This document shows positions 8,597 through 16,527 of a stretch of 64,000 bases of DNA, piece after piece; within the stretch, counting starts at the first letter, position 1; each line of letters begins with the position of its first letter. The translations under genes were made by a program, and so were the position numbers. Below the pieces are notes generated by a model. It ran no database searches. It worked only from the letters and a program-made list of their open reading frames with translations, and was not told the origin of the DNA. Source of the stretch: Geobacter sp. (GTDB taxonomy: Bacteria > Desulfobacterota > Desulfuromonadia > Geobacterales > Geobacteraceae); NCBI GenBank assembly GCA_003314535.1, contig POSG01000002.1:414725-478724 (forward strand), in the 5' to 3' direction.

Positions 8597-9871
8597 CTAC
8601 CCGAACCGATAAACCAGGCGCCCGTCCCGGTACAGCTCTATGGGGCCATCCTGGGAAACCTTTATGACCTTCCCGAAGTATGAAGCGGCGCTGGCGGCAG
8701 TGGTGCGCCCTCCTCCGGTGACAACCTCCCTGGCATACGTAGTATCGAAGATGAAACCTGTCTCCATCAGCCTGCCGCTCCCGTTGAATACCGTCATCCC
8801 GTCGGCCGAAAGGAGGCGCAGAAGAATGCCGGCTTTTTTCAGATCGCTGATGGTCCGCTTCTTGACCCTATGTATCAGGAGACGGCCGATCGGGTCGTCA
8901 CCCCCCACCGAACCTTTCTTCAGCCGGGCCAGATTGCGGGCACCCTTGTCATAGATGAGGATGACGGTGCCGAGCCGCTCCTTGGACAGGGCATAAACGG
9001 ACCAGAGCAGCTCATCGACGGATTCGGCGTCAATGCTTCCGACCAGGAAGGAGCGGAAAATGTCCGGATCAAAGATTGCCCAGGCGCCCTTGCGGCGCAC
9101 CAGCAGCTTGGCCGGGCTGTTCAGCACTTCGATCTCCGAGGCCCCGTTGACCGTCACGGCGAATGCGCCGTGGCCGGAACGCCTCACCAGGGAAAAGATC
9201 TCCCGTTGGGTGAGGAGTTCAATGTCGGTCTGCAGCGCGGTGGGCGCGGTGCGCAGAACGCCGGTCACCTGCATCTGGATATTGGCCACGAAGAAGAGGT
9301 TGGTACCGTCGACAATGCGGTAAGGAAGCGGGTTGCGGAAGAAATCGGGGGTTATGTCCTGGTACGGTTTCAGCGGCATCAGGGTGTGGTTCCGCTCGCG
9401 CACCACCTTGCCCAGCAACTGGGGCGTGGTGCGATACACCAGGAAGCCGGTCGTAGCGGGTTTTCCCTCATAGCCCTGGTACGAGAGATGTTTCAGCAGC
9501 TGGATCAGCTGCTGGATCGGCCAGAAAGCCTTGCGGTGGTCGCCGCGCAACGAGCGGGCCACGGTGATGTCCATGATAGAAGCAAGCAGCGCCGTGCGGA
9601 AATGCGCCACGTATTCCTCGTGCTGGAAACCGTTGAACAGGCCCGAGAATGCGGTCAGCAGCTCGCGGCAGAAGAGGGTTTCGCTGCGGGTGAACGGGAG
9701 GGACTCCCTCCGGGCCATGAAGCAGTACGAGCGGTCTTCGAGTGAAATGATCTCGCTGATGGTTGTTTTGTCGCCATCGATCCTGCCAGCGACGGGATGC
9801 AGGGCGACAGCGGCTCCGCCCAGAAATGAGCTGATCTTGTCCTTAATGGCGTCGAAAACGGCAAGCGGCAT
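8597..9871 (-). CDS. DAC (DisA_N-like) domain protein, putative diadenylate cyclase with altered motifs
   Basis: I use ATG 9871 (424 residues), which has an AGGGA-like ribosome binding site; an open frame extends further upstream. The C-terminal third resembles the diadenylate cyclase domain. A segment reading ADGMTVF (Asp357) sits where the family has DGA, and GGGRTTAA (Arg389) sits where it has GTRHRAA, followed by VSQDGPIELYRDG. The preceding 280 residues are probably a sensor region like those found attached to bacterial DAC domains. Canonical enzymes make c-di-AMP from two ATP. With RHR changed to RTT the activity is uncertain, so a degenerate or ligand-binding role is possible. It stands alone, convergent with the polyproline gene. 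Confidence 0.65.
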   Translation of the reverse strand: MPLAVFDAIKDKISSFLGGAAVALHPVAGRIDGDKTTISEIISLEDRSYCFMARRESLPFTRSETLFCRELLTAFSGLFNGFQHEEYVAHFRTALLASIMDITVARSLRGDHRKAFWPIQQLIQLLKHLSYQGYEGKPATTGFLVYRTTPQLLGKVVRERNHTLMPLKPYQDITPDFFRNPLPYRIVDGTNLFFVANIQMQVTGVLRTAPTALQTDIELLTQREIFSLVRRSGHGAFAVTVNGASEIEVLNSPAKLLVRRKGAWAIFDPDIFRSFLVGSIDAESVDELLWSVYALSKERLGTVILIYDKGARNLARLKKGSVGGDDPIGRLLIHRVKKRTISDLKKAGILLRLLSADGMTVFNGSGRLMETGFIFDTTYAREVVTGGGRTTAASAASYFGKVIKVSQDGPIELYRDGRLVYRFG

Positions 9872-10124
9872 GTTCAGTCCCTGTCGTGATTTGGAGTAAA
9901 TAACGGTTTTACTATTGTGCCAGAAAAATGTATTTTTGACATGCCTGTCGTATTTGGAAAATTTGGACCCCTTCGCCAAAACAAAGATACTGCAGATGCG
10001 TTAATTTGCCACGATGCGCCTTCATAACGCTTTTTCGACTGGTATACTAATTACTCAATGCATGCCTGATCATGTCTCTCTATGACGATCAGGATTTATT
10101 TCATCGAGCCACAGGAGGATTGAC

Positions 10125-11063
10125 ATGCCGGTACATGGGGATTCATCAAAGGGACAAACAATTCTGAATATGGCCACGATTGCCCTTGCTGCCGTTACCC
10201 TCTTCCTCGCCGCCGCGTGTACGGGGTATGCAGCAAATTCGGGCCACAAGCCGGGCAAAAAAAGCCAGTCTGGCATCAAGGCTTCACCCGGTGCCGTGAG
10301 GATTGCGAGTGTGTCCACAGCCGTGGAAGGAGGCGTACTGACAGCCCTGGCGGAAAAGTTCCATGCCGAAACAGGGCTCGAGGTAAAGATAACCTCAACC
10401 GACGACCCCTATTCCTCGGCGAAGAAGGGGGATGCTGACCTGGTAATCTCCCATTTCGGCCATCGGGATACCGAACGCTTCGTGCAAAGCGGCTTCGGGT
10501 TCTGGCCGCGGACGGTATTTTCGAATCAGCTCGCGCTATTCGGGCCATCTGCCGATCCCGCCAAGGTCCGCGGCCTGACCGATCTCGTGCAGGCCTTCCG
10601 TCAGATCGCCCAGGCGAAAGCCCCCTACATCGTCAATGATACGCGCCCAATAAGATACCTGACGGAAATACTCTGGCTGGCAGCGGGAAAACCGCCTAAA
10701 AATTCCTGGTATACCGATGACGGCGGCAGCAAGAGCGACGCGATTTCACTTGCGGCATCCCGTGGCGGTTACGTACTCTGGGGCATCACCCCTTTCGTTC
10801 GCGAAAAGAACGAGAAGCATCTCGGACTGGAGCCACTAGTAACGCAAGACCCTCTGCTGCTGCGGATCATGGTATCGGTCGTCGTGAATCCGCGCCGGGT
10901 GCGGGGGGCAAACTCGGCAGCCGCATTGAGGTTCCAGGATTTCCTGCTGTCACCGTCAGCGCAGGCAATGATGCTTGGCATCCGGTACCCTGGCGCCACG
11001 CAGACGATATGGGCGCCCGCCGGGCGGCACAACGCGGCATCGCTCCTGCCGGACGTCAAGTAA
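10125..11063 (+). CDS. Exported tungstate/molybdate-type substrate-binding protein (TupA-like), orphan
   Basis: The 312-residue protein has a signal sequence ending in FLAAACTGYAA. The Cys could be a lipidation site, but the box is not ideal. The mature part has the features of PBP-like anion-binding proteins: ASVSTAVEGGVL near the N-terminus, GDADLVISH, and the IVNDTRPIR block. TupA-type proteins deliver tungstate or molybdate to an ABC permease, but no permease or ATPase gene is next to it. The ribosome binding site CAGGAGG precedes ATG 10125. The role could be scavenging for a distant transporter or sensing; ligand identity is inferred from family only. Confidence 0.7.
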   Translation: MPVHGDSSKGQTILNMATIALAAVTLFLAAACTGYAANSGHKPGKKSQSGIKASPGAVRIASVSTAVEGGVLTALAEKFHAETGLEVKITSTDDPYSSAKKGDADLVISHFGHRDTERFVQSGFGFWPRTVFSNQLALFGPSADPAKVRGLTDLVQAFRQIAQAKAPYIVNDTRPIRYLTEILWLAAGKPPKNSWYTDDGGSKSDAISLAASRGGYVLWGITPFVREKNEKHLGLEPLVTQDPLLLRIMVSVVVNPRRVRGANSAAALRFQDFLLSPSAQAMMLGIRYPGATQTIWAPAGRHNAASLLPDVK

Positions 11064-11156
11064 AGGCAGCGAACCGGGTATGAACGAGCTTTGCCGCCTG
11101 TCGCATGCAGGCCATACGTTCACAGCGCAAATATCAAAGGAGAAAGCGCGATTACG

Positions 11157-11384
11157 ATGGAATCCATCAACCCAGCCAAGGGAGAAGTGACGGCTGTCTT
11201 CACGGAATGGTACACCATGCAACCGGCCAGGTTATGGATGAGCTGCGTGCAGCGTGGACTGCGTGGCTTGAAATCCCTTCCCCGAGAAAGCGTATTGATG
11301 ATGAAGTGCGCGGATGTTCTGCGCAGCCGAAAGACGGTTTGGGTCAAACAGGCCATAAGGCCCGTTCCGGTTTATCTAGCCTGA
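11157..11384 (+). pseudogene. Aldehyde dehydrogenase N-terminal relic with frameshifts
   Basis: From ATG 11157 the frame begins MESINPAKGEVTAVFTEW, the typical start of NAD(P)-dependent aldehyde dehydrogenases of the succinate-semialdehyde type. The next conserved block (DELRAAWTAWLE) appears one frame over at about 11230-11275, and MMKCADVLRSRK returns to the first frame. The remaining approximately 400 residues, including catalytic Cys and Glu, are absent. This is a decayed remnant with at least two indels and a 3' truncation. An AAAGGAG ribosome binding site is still present upstream. Confidence 0.65.
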
Positions 11385-11501
11385 CATATTGGTCGTGCGG
11401 ATTGGCAAACATGGATGCATTAGGTTACTTGGCTGTCATTGCAAAGATGACCGGATATTATTTCCCCCCGCCCCACTGCCGAACTTGGTCCCAAAGTTTA
11501 G

Positions 11502-13124
11502 TCACGAGACAGGAAGGCAGCGCCACCGCATGACGAGCGCCAAATTAGGATTAGTCGATATCGCATCAACTAGAGAACGGATATAACTGTATCCCCCATT
11601 GGGCATAATGCTTTCGAATTTATCACTTTCGCAGCGGTCTCTACTTTTTTTGTATGCGACGATCAGGGCACTTGCCGTTCGGATGCCATGTTCTTCCAGA
11701 AGTTGTCGTCTTGTCTTCTGATCAGAGTGATCCTTATCCCGCTTGTCTGTCTTCTTACCTGGCCCCAACTGTTTGTAGAGTATCGCCTGATCTACCCAAT
11801 CGATTATCCGCTCAGGAGGAACACGCGTGTGAAGCATGAGTTCTACGAGGTCAGCAGTAGCCATATTTGGCACATTCTCGATATCTTCTTCTTCGAGCCT
11901 TGCCTCGTGCCAAACCGTAAGACCGTCAAGTTCGCTCACTGGCATCTCAGTTCGAAGACTTGGAACAAAGAACCTTGCTCCGGTCACCGTGCGCAATACC
12001 GTCTGTATAACCTGCCAGGCAATCGGAGGGAAGGCTCCAATCACAAATGCTGTCACCAGCATAACATTTGAATTTGGGCCAGTGTCAAATCCGGCAAAGT
12101 TCAGATATGATGCTCCCTTCATCACTATCCATGTACCAATGACTGCCAAAATCACGCGCAAAGACACCGCCATATATGCATTTGCTCGAAGGTCTTTTCG
12201 TATATATCTTCGGAAAAGCATTTGAACTGAGAAAAAATATGCCCCAAGGAAAGCGAAATGGATTGTGACTTGGCCGGGCTGCAAGACAGCGCCTAATTTT
12301 TCAGTAATTGTGGCATGTGCATTGGGGTTCACAATTTCCCAAGGCGGCAATGTTAACAGCCATCCCAGCCCGATTATCAGTGTTGCCAGCATTACCGGGA
12401 GCGTAGTCTCTGTGGTTAATATTCCGCGCAGCGCCTCTCCGGTTGAATATCTGGAAAAGGTGGGATTTTTTGGATCATTGTTGTCCGGATTGGTTACATC
12501 CAGAATCTCATCCGTCAATTCAGAGGGAATAGAGCCGTATACAGCTTCAAATTTCTGAATGTAACTAAGCACACGGACGCGACGATCCAGCTCGGATTCG
12601 TATTTTCTGTCCAAGCTGTCGTCAACACAGCGAAATTGGCAATCAAACAAGCCGAGCCGTGAAAGATTGCTGAAATATTCCTGAAGCAAACTCGATTTCC
12701 GGCTGAAAATGAACAGGTAATACATCACTGCGGGAAGCAGGCAGACAATGATAAGAAAGACGGATCTTAACACAGGGATTTGGTAGTATTCGGGAGCCAG
12801 TAAAAGTACCGCGATCAAAGCTGCCAGAATCGGAAAGGCAATAAAAATAGTCAGGCTGATTTGGCGCTTCTTGAATCCTGTCGATTCTTCGGAACGTTGC
12901 AATGCGATAATTGAAAGCAACAGAATTATTCCACCAGAAATCGCAAAAGGCCAGACATTACGATTAACAAAAGACCTCACCGCGGTTATATTGAAATATA
13001 AGAACAAGCCGAGTATCAAGTAGAACGCAAGGCCAAACAATGTTCCTATTGGTCGTGAAGATTGTGTTCCTTCGTTTTCGGTATCCTGCAGGTCTTTGGG
13101 GGCATCATTTTTGCCGTTCGCCAT
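11502..13124 (-). CDS. Polytopic membrane protein of unknown function
   Basis: The 540-residue protein has about eight predicted membrane segments: four between residues 25 and 140 and four between 255 and 380. They are separated by a soluble loop with a LDRKYESELDRR stretch. A charged cytoplasmic C-terminal half includes an acidic EARLEEEDIENVPN segment followed by a helical repeat-like region. I do not recognise the family. It is preceded by a 43-residue Trp-rich protein 40 bases upstream on the same strand, which suggests a two-gene operon. Codon use and AT content (AT-richer than its neighbours) hint at horizontal origin. No enzymatic motif was found. Confidence 0.7.
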   Translation of the reverse strand: MANGKNDAPKDLQDTENEGTQSSRPIGTLFGLAFYLILGLFLYFNITAVRSFVNRNVWPFAISGGIILLLSIIALQRSEESTGFKKRQISLTIFIAFPILAALIAVLLLAPEYYQIPVLRSVFLIIVCLLPAVMYYLFIFSRKSSLLQEYFSNLSRLGLFDCQFRCVDDSLDRKYESELDRRVRVLSYIQKFEAVYGSIPSELTDEILDVTNPDNNDPKNPTFSRYSTGEALRGILTTETTLPVMLATLIIGLGWLLTLPPWEIVNPNAHATITEKLGAVLQPGQVTIHFAFLGAYFFSVQMLFRRYIRKDLRANAYMAVSLRVILAVIGTWIVMKGASYLNFAGFDTGPNSNVMLVTAFVIGAFPPIAWQVIQTVLRTVTGARFFVPSLRTEMPVSELDGLTVWHEARLEEEDIENVPNMATADLVELMLHTRVPPERIIDWVDQAILYKQLGPGKKTDKRDKDHSDQKTRRQLLEEHGIRTASALIVAYKKSRDRCESDKFESIMPNGGYSYIRSLVDAISTNPNLALVMRWRCLPVS

Positions 13125-13164
13125 ATTTATCCTCCTCAGCCTTGTGAACCTTTCCTGCCCCCAC

Positions 13165-13296
13165 TTACCAGGTTTTTTGCTCCAGGACCCTTGCCTGCAG
13201 AAGTTCCTCCTGGCGAGTGAGGGCTTTATTCAGACCAGCTTCAATATAACCCCGCATACCCTGAAGCCACGTTTTCCACGCGTGCCAATCCATCAT
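13165..13296 (-). CDS. Small Trp-rich protein, 43 residues
   Basis: Two ATG codons (13296 and 13293) follow a GAGG ribosome binding site. The frame reads MMDWHAWKTWLQGMRGYI and then a helical Gln/Glu/Leu-rich tail ending KTW. It has four Trp in 43 residues and looks like a single amphipathic helix. It ends 40 bases before the 540-residue membrane protein and is probably cotranscribed, perhaps as an accessory peptide for it. The family is unknown. Confidence 0.5.
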   Translation of the reverse strand: MMDWHAWKTWLQGMRGYIEAGLNKALTRQEELLQARVLEQKTW

Positions 13297-13709
13297 GTCT
13301 CGTCCTCGGAATGCTGCGCGCTTTGCTTTCCCTGTTCAGGCGCCAATCAGAGCAAGCATCCCCTTTTGGTTTGATATTATCTCGTGTTTTTATAAATGCA
13401 ACTCAGTAAATATTTTTAATCCATGGTGCCGTAATTCACCGTTCTTTAAGGCGTAAAGACGATCATTCCCCTTACGGTGCGTGATATTGCCGTGGATGCA
13501 CGTCCGAGCAAAAAACTTTCGCCGTGGTGATCGGCAAAATGCCGTATTTCTTTTTAGCCAGATGATACAAGACATTTTGCCGTCGCCGTACCAGTCCTAT
13601 CAAAGTCACATTACAAAGAAAGGGGCACCCATGCCTGGTGTGCCCCTATCCTGAAAACGCCGTAAAGTCGTGAATGCAACTTACAGATAATACCCCTACC
13701 GTGTCATGT
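13297..13709. other. Intergenic region between divergent-looking blocks
   Basis: About 410 bases carry no convincing gene; the short minus-strand frame at 13390-13575 has no motif or ribosome binding site. The left part presumably holds the promoter of the Trp-rich peptide and membrane-protein pair. The right part holds a hairpin described separately. Confidence 0.4.
13622..13646 (-). terminator. GGGGCAC hairpin, member of a recurrent terminator-like element
   Basis: GGGGCAC (13622-13628) pairs with GTGCCCC (13640-13646) around a CCATGCCTGG core. The flanking bases AAAGAAA on the left supply a T-tract when read on the minus strand. Near-identical elements occur at 33124-33153 and 56975-57006, each downstream of a minus-strand MucR-like gene. 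Here it lies about 90 bases past the end of the Tim44-like gene. Confidence 0.6.
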
Positions 13710-13748
13710 CATATCCCAGGCAAGATGCTGTCTCATGCCTGGGATATG
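13710..13748. repeat. Perfect 13-bp inverted repeat overlapping a stop codon
   Basis: CATATCCCAGGCA (13710-13722) and TGCCTGGGATATG (13736-13748) are perfect inverted copies with a 13-base loop. The last codons and stop of the Tim44-like gene lie inside the structure. It could act as an RNA-stabilising or terminating hairpin. Confidence 0.6.
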
Positions 13749-14689
13749 GAGGAAAGCTTCCAGGAACCAGATCCCACCGTCCGGGTAAAGGTCCAATACT
13801 CCTCAAACTTGACAGGTTCTGTACGGTTGCCCTCAACCAGGTTTCCCACTTCATCCGTTGTGTAATCAAGCAGATTAGCATGGAATCGGACCGTTATGAA
13901 GTCCTGGCCCGATTCCTGCCATGCCTCCACCAGGTCCGTATTCCTGACGGCGATATTCTCCAGGCGGTTGATCTTCCTGTCGCTCAGGAGACGGTCCACA
14001 TCTTCCTGCAGAAAACGTCGCATCTCATCGCTGAGACAGCCGGTTACCGGAGACAAATCACGGTTCATCCAGGCCCCCTGTATCCTGAAAAAGATGTCCA
14101 TGGCCAGTTCCCGAAAACGGTTTTCGTCAAAGGAAGCGTCCATTTGACGGATATTGGCCAACCCTGTGGAGAGATCGGCGCCGCCTGCCGGGTATGAGGA
14201 GACTTCAGGTTGGGCGTATGAATATTTATCTACGCGGTAGTCTGCCTGGGGAGGAGCTTGCATACTGTAGGATTCCTGGCGTCTTTTCTTTATCATCCGG
14301 TAGACAAGATAACCAATGCCGCAAACAAGGAGAATTTCGAACAGGCCGATCCCCCCACCACCCAGCCCCCCGGATCCGAAACCAAGACTGCGAAAGATCA
14401 TGCCGCCGATCAACCCTCCCAGAATGCCGCCGCCCAGACTTCTGAGAAAGCCTCCGGACTGCTGGCGTGCCGGAACGGGCTGGTTTGGCGTTTGGTCCGG
14501 TGAGTACTGCTGGCGTGATGGAGACGGTTGCTGGTAGGACCTTGACGGCTGTGAGTAGCTCCGCGAACCCCGGCTGCCGAAAGACCTCCCACCTCCCACC
14601 CTGGCGAGAGAGGATGTCTCTAAAACTGTTGTCGTGGCCAACAGCACGGCCAGGAGGATTGTTAATATTTTTACATTTCGAAAATTCAT
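13733..14689 (-). CDS. Tim44-like domain membrane protein
   Basis: I start at ATG 14689 (GGA-type ribosome binding site, 318 residues). The order is an N-terminal signal or anchor (8-30), a Ser/Gln/Pro/Tyr-rich linker (32-78), a glycine-rich segment (84-114) and a membrane helix (116-131). A C-terminal globular domain (about 175-318) follows, with features of the bacterial Tim44-like family (SDEMRRFLQED, then VRFHANLLDY and EYWTFTR). The family resembles the C-terminal domain of mitochondrial Tim44; its bacterial function is poorly defined and probably envelope-related. It is the last gene of a minus-strand series of small envelope proteins. Confidence 0.85.
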   Translation of the reverse strand: MNFRNVKILTILLAVLLATTTVLETSSLARVGGGRSFGSRGSRSYSQPSRSYQQPSPSRQQYSPDQTPNQPVPARQQSGGFLRSLGGGILGGLIGGMIFRSLGFGSGGLGGGGIGLFEILLVCGIGYLVYRMIKKRRQESYSMQAPPQADYRVDKYSYAQPEVSSYPAGGADLSTGLANIRQMDASFDENRFRELAMDIFFRIQGAWMNRDLSPVTGCLSDEMRRFLQEDVDRLLSDRKINRLENIAVRNTDLVEAWQESGQDFITVRFHANLLDYTTDEVGNLVEGNRTEPVKFEEYWTFTRTVGSGSWKLSSISQA

Positions 14690-14799
14690 ATGATTCCTTT
14701 TTCTTGGAGGTTCCCTGCACAAATCCGTGCAGGAAATCCTCAATCATTATTGCATGCACAGAATTTCAAACGGTAATTGTTTTGATGTCAATATCGGGC

Positions 14800-14973
14800 T
14801 CAATCATCATCATCTTCATGGCCGTGCCTATGCCCATCCCAATGACCATGCCCATGGTGGCCGCCATTATCATAGTAGCCACCATAATCATCATAATATG
14901 GAGGACCTGCCGCGACCACGCATCCTGGAAGCATGGATGCTGCAAATATCGCACTAAGCCATATTTTTTTCAT
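14800..14973 (-). CDS. Small His/Asp/Gly-rich lipoprotein, 57 residues
   Basis: The frame begins MKKIWLSAIFAASMLPGC, a lipoprotein signal with lipidated Cys18. The mature part is a Tyr/Asp/Gly stretch followed by HHGHGHWDGHRHGHEDDDD, which should bind divalent metals. A GGAGG ribosome binding site sits upstream. It shares the leader pattern MKKxWL...LPGCxVA with the 84-residue lipoprotein at 16188-16442, so the two are paralogues. Outer-membrane or periplasmic location is inferred from the lipobox; metal binding is inferred from composition. Confidence 0.7.
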   Translation of the reverse strand: MKKIWLSAIFAASMLPGCVVAAGPPYYDDYGGYYDNGGHHGHGHWDGHRHGHEDDDD

Positions 14974-15122
14974 TTGGACCTCCTTCCCGAACGAACTCTC
15001 TCAAGGGTCCAATTGCAAACGGTTTGAAATTTGATTTCCTTTTCTGTGCATCCATCATCAACAAACACATCTTACAACGTTCATTCTCAAAGAAGCAATT
15101 GATTCGAAGAGCAAGGCTCGAC

Positions 15123-15281
15123 CTACCGCCTTGCCGCCCGCCTGGATGAGCCAGTGTTTTTTGCAGCGCCTTCAATCCAATAACCGCAAACGCAACAAGT
15201 CATGCCTTGTGCCATATGGCTGAGGGTTCGTGACTCATAGCTGTGGATACCTATTTTCGCTTTGCATTTCGGACAAAACAT
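15123..15281 (-). CDS. Tiny zinc-ribbon protein, 52 residues
   Basis: After a strong AAAGGAGG ribosome binding site the ATG at 15281 opens a frame beginning MFCPKCKAKIGIHSYESR, later CCVCGYWIEG, and ending in an Arg-rich tail. CPKC and CVCG make a classical four-Cys zinc ribbon. Function is unknown; the basic tail suggests nucleic-acid contact. It lies between two envelope genes in the same direction and is probably part of that transcript. Confidence 0.7.
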   Translation of the reverse strand: MFCPKCKAKIGIHSYESRTLSHMAQGMTCCVCGYWIEGAAKNTGSSRRAARR

Positions 15282-15366
15282 TGCTGCCTCCTTTCGTTGA
15301 TTCCTTGTGCAACTCGAGAGGTCGCTGAATTGTCGACAGGGTGACGATCAGCTTCGGTTCACTGCT

Positions 15367-15912
15367 TTAATGGTGTTCACCATGTTCCCAATGGCCGCCA
15401 CCTTCCCACCGGCGGTCATAACGATGGCCATACCTTCTATCCCCTTCCCACCTGGCATGTCGTTCATGCCAATCTCGCCGTGCCGGGCGGAAGTGCCTGT
15501 AACCGTAATCATCATTGCGATAATGCCGGAATCCATCTTCCCTCATATGACGAATCCTTGCGATCGGGTACCTGCGCAGTCCCCAGGGAACGGACCGATA
15601 CCCGACCTGAACCCATGGTCCGTTGTAATAGGGGGCTGCATACCACACATCGCCTCGGCACAGGTAGTAGCGATTTGATGCATAAAAGAGGTCATGGGGA
15701 GTCCCGACGGCTGCGTAAAAACCCATGGAAGGCTGGGCAATGAATTCCGGCGGAGAATCAATCACAACGGGGGGCGGAACAGGGACAGGAACCGGCACAG
15801 GAATATTTCCGACATTGATTCCAACGTTGAAACCGACGTTTGCCGCATGGGCAGTGAATGCCGTTGCTGTGACTCCAATCGCTATGGTCAATCCCAAAAT
15901 TCTTTTCTTCAT
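15367..15912 (-). CDS. Secreted Arg/His/Trp/Tyr-rich protein under riboswitch control
   Basis: The 181-residue protein (start ATG 15912, or the adjacent ATG 15915) has a signal peptide ending in TAHA. A VPVPVPVPPP linker follows, then a central domain with FYASNRYYLCRGDVWY and NGPWVQV. That pattern is like the small exported proteins carrying a YXXGPW-type motif. A highly charged tail is rich in Arg, His, Tyr, Trp and Glu and ends HHxEHGEHH-like. An AGGAGG ribosome binding site is present. A GEMM-I riboswitch lies 80 bases upstream in the leader. The His-rich tail may bind metal. The family is common in Geobacter-like bacteria but its function is not known to me. Confidence 0.75.
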   Translation of the reverse strand: MKKRILGLTIAIGVTATAFTAHAANVGFNVGINVGNIPVPVPVPVPPPVVIDSPPEFIAQPSMGFYAAVGTPHDLFYASNRYYLCRGDVWYAAPYYNGPWVQVGYRSVPWGLRRYPIARIRHMREDGFRHYRNDDYGYRHFRPARRDWHERHARWEGDRRYGHRYDRRWEGGGHWEHGEHH

Positions 15913-15965
15913 CATTCCCTCCTTTGTGGACGGATATTTCAGCAGCCGAATTTATATTCGGAACA

Positions 15966-16011
15966 TAAAAAGCCGGGGCTGAATATCCTGGGATAGTTCG
16001 GCAACCCGGCT
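15966..16011 (-). terminator. Riboswitch expression platform (conditional terminator)
   Basis: The aptamer's 3' strand AGCCGGG (plus-strand 16005-16011) can pair with CCCGGCT (plus-strand 15971-15977), which is followed on the minus strand by TTTTTATG. Pairing makes an intrinsic terminator, while ligand-bound aptamer would hold AGCCGGG in its own helix. The geometry predicts an ON switch: ligand prevents termination and allows the downstream envelope genes to be read. Confidence 0.7.
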
Positions 16012-16069
16012 GTCTCGTAAAGACCCTGTAGGCTTTCCGCCCCACCCTTGCGGGTGGTTTAGTATTATC
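15992..16069 (-). promoter_or_regulatory. GEMM-I cyclic-dinucleotide riboswitch aptamer (cGAMP-type likely)
   Basis: On the minus strand the leader contains GATAATACTAAACC, a CCACCC-GCAA-GGGTGG hairpin with a GNRA tetraloop, then GGGGCGGAAAGCC (its receptor), GGGTCTTTACGAGAC, and AGCCGGGTTGCCG. This is the GEMM-I consensus. It is especially close, from memory, to the Geobacter GEMM-Ib aptamers that bind 3',3'-cGAMP. The base that discriminates c-di-GMP from cGAMP cannot be settled without alignment. It precedes the secreted Arg/His/Trp/Tyr-rich protein gene. Confidence 0.88.
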
Positions 16070-16187
16070 GGCTATCTGCTGTTTTGAATGCTTTCTTCAG
16101 ATTACAAGCATCTTGCAATATTCACTTTCGCCAGTTTTTCGTAGAAAACGCCTGTATTGTATTTTCGTTGACATGGCAGACGATTTT

Positions 16188-16442
16188 TCAGTCCAGTTCG
16201 TCCATTTCTTGTCCAATCCCGGGAAAAATCGAGTCCAGCAAAGGATCCTCCTCATGTCCATTACCGTTATTATTTCCATAGTATCCATCGAAAAGATCAA
16301 ATAAGCCGTCAAAATCATCAAGGAAATTTCCACAGTCCTCATGGTAAAACTGGCAATCCAATCTATGTGGGGAGTCCGTCGCTACCAGACATCCCGGCAG
16401 TATTGAAACCGCTAATGTCACAATAAGCCATAACTTTTTCAT
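16188..16442 (-). CDS. Small acidic lipoprotein, 84 residues
   Basis: The frame starts MKKLWLIVTLAVSILPGC with lipidated Cys18. The mature part has two further Cys, a run of Asp/Phe/Leu (FLDDFDGLFDLFDGYYG) and Asn/Gly/Glu segments. I prefer ATG 16442 over GTG 16454 because the lipoprotein signal begins there. Its leader peptide resembles that of the His-rich lipoprotein at 14800-14973. It lies upstream of the riboswitch on the same strand and so probably has its own promoter. Function is unknown; the acidic repeats suggest cation binding. Confidence 0.65.
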   Translation of the reverse strand: MKKLWLIVTLAVSILPGCLVATDSPHRLDCQFYHEDCGNFLDDFDGLFDLFDGYYGNNNGNGHEEDPLLDSIFPGIGQEMDELD

Positions 16443-16527
16443 CTTCCTGTCCACTCTCTATTGGGCTAATTGTGCGGTAAACTCGTAATTGCCTGCCTGA
16501 CAAAATATTTTTAAACCTGTATGTTCC

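Noticed and set aside
14727..14957. Plus-strand His-rich frame opposite the small lipoprotein
   Set aside because: The minus-strand frame encodes a lipoprotein signal with a good ribosome binding site; the His-rich plus frame arises from the complementary repeat sequence.
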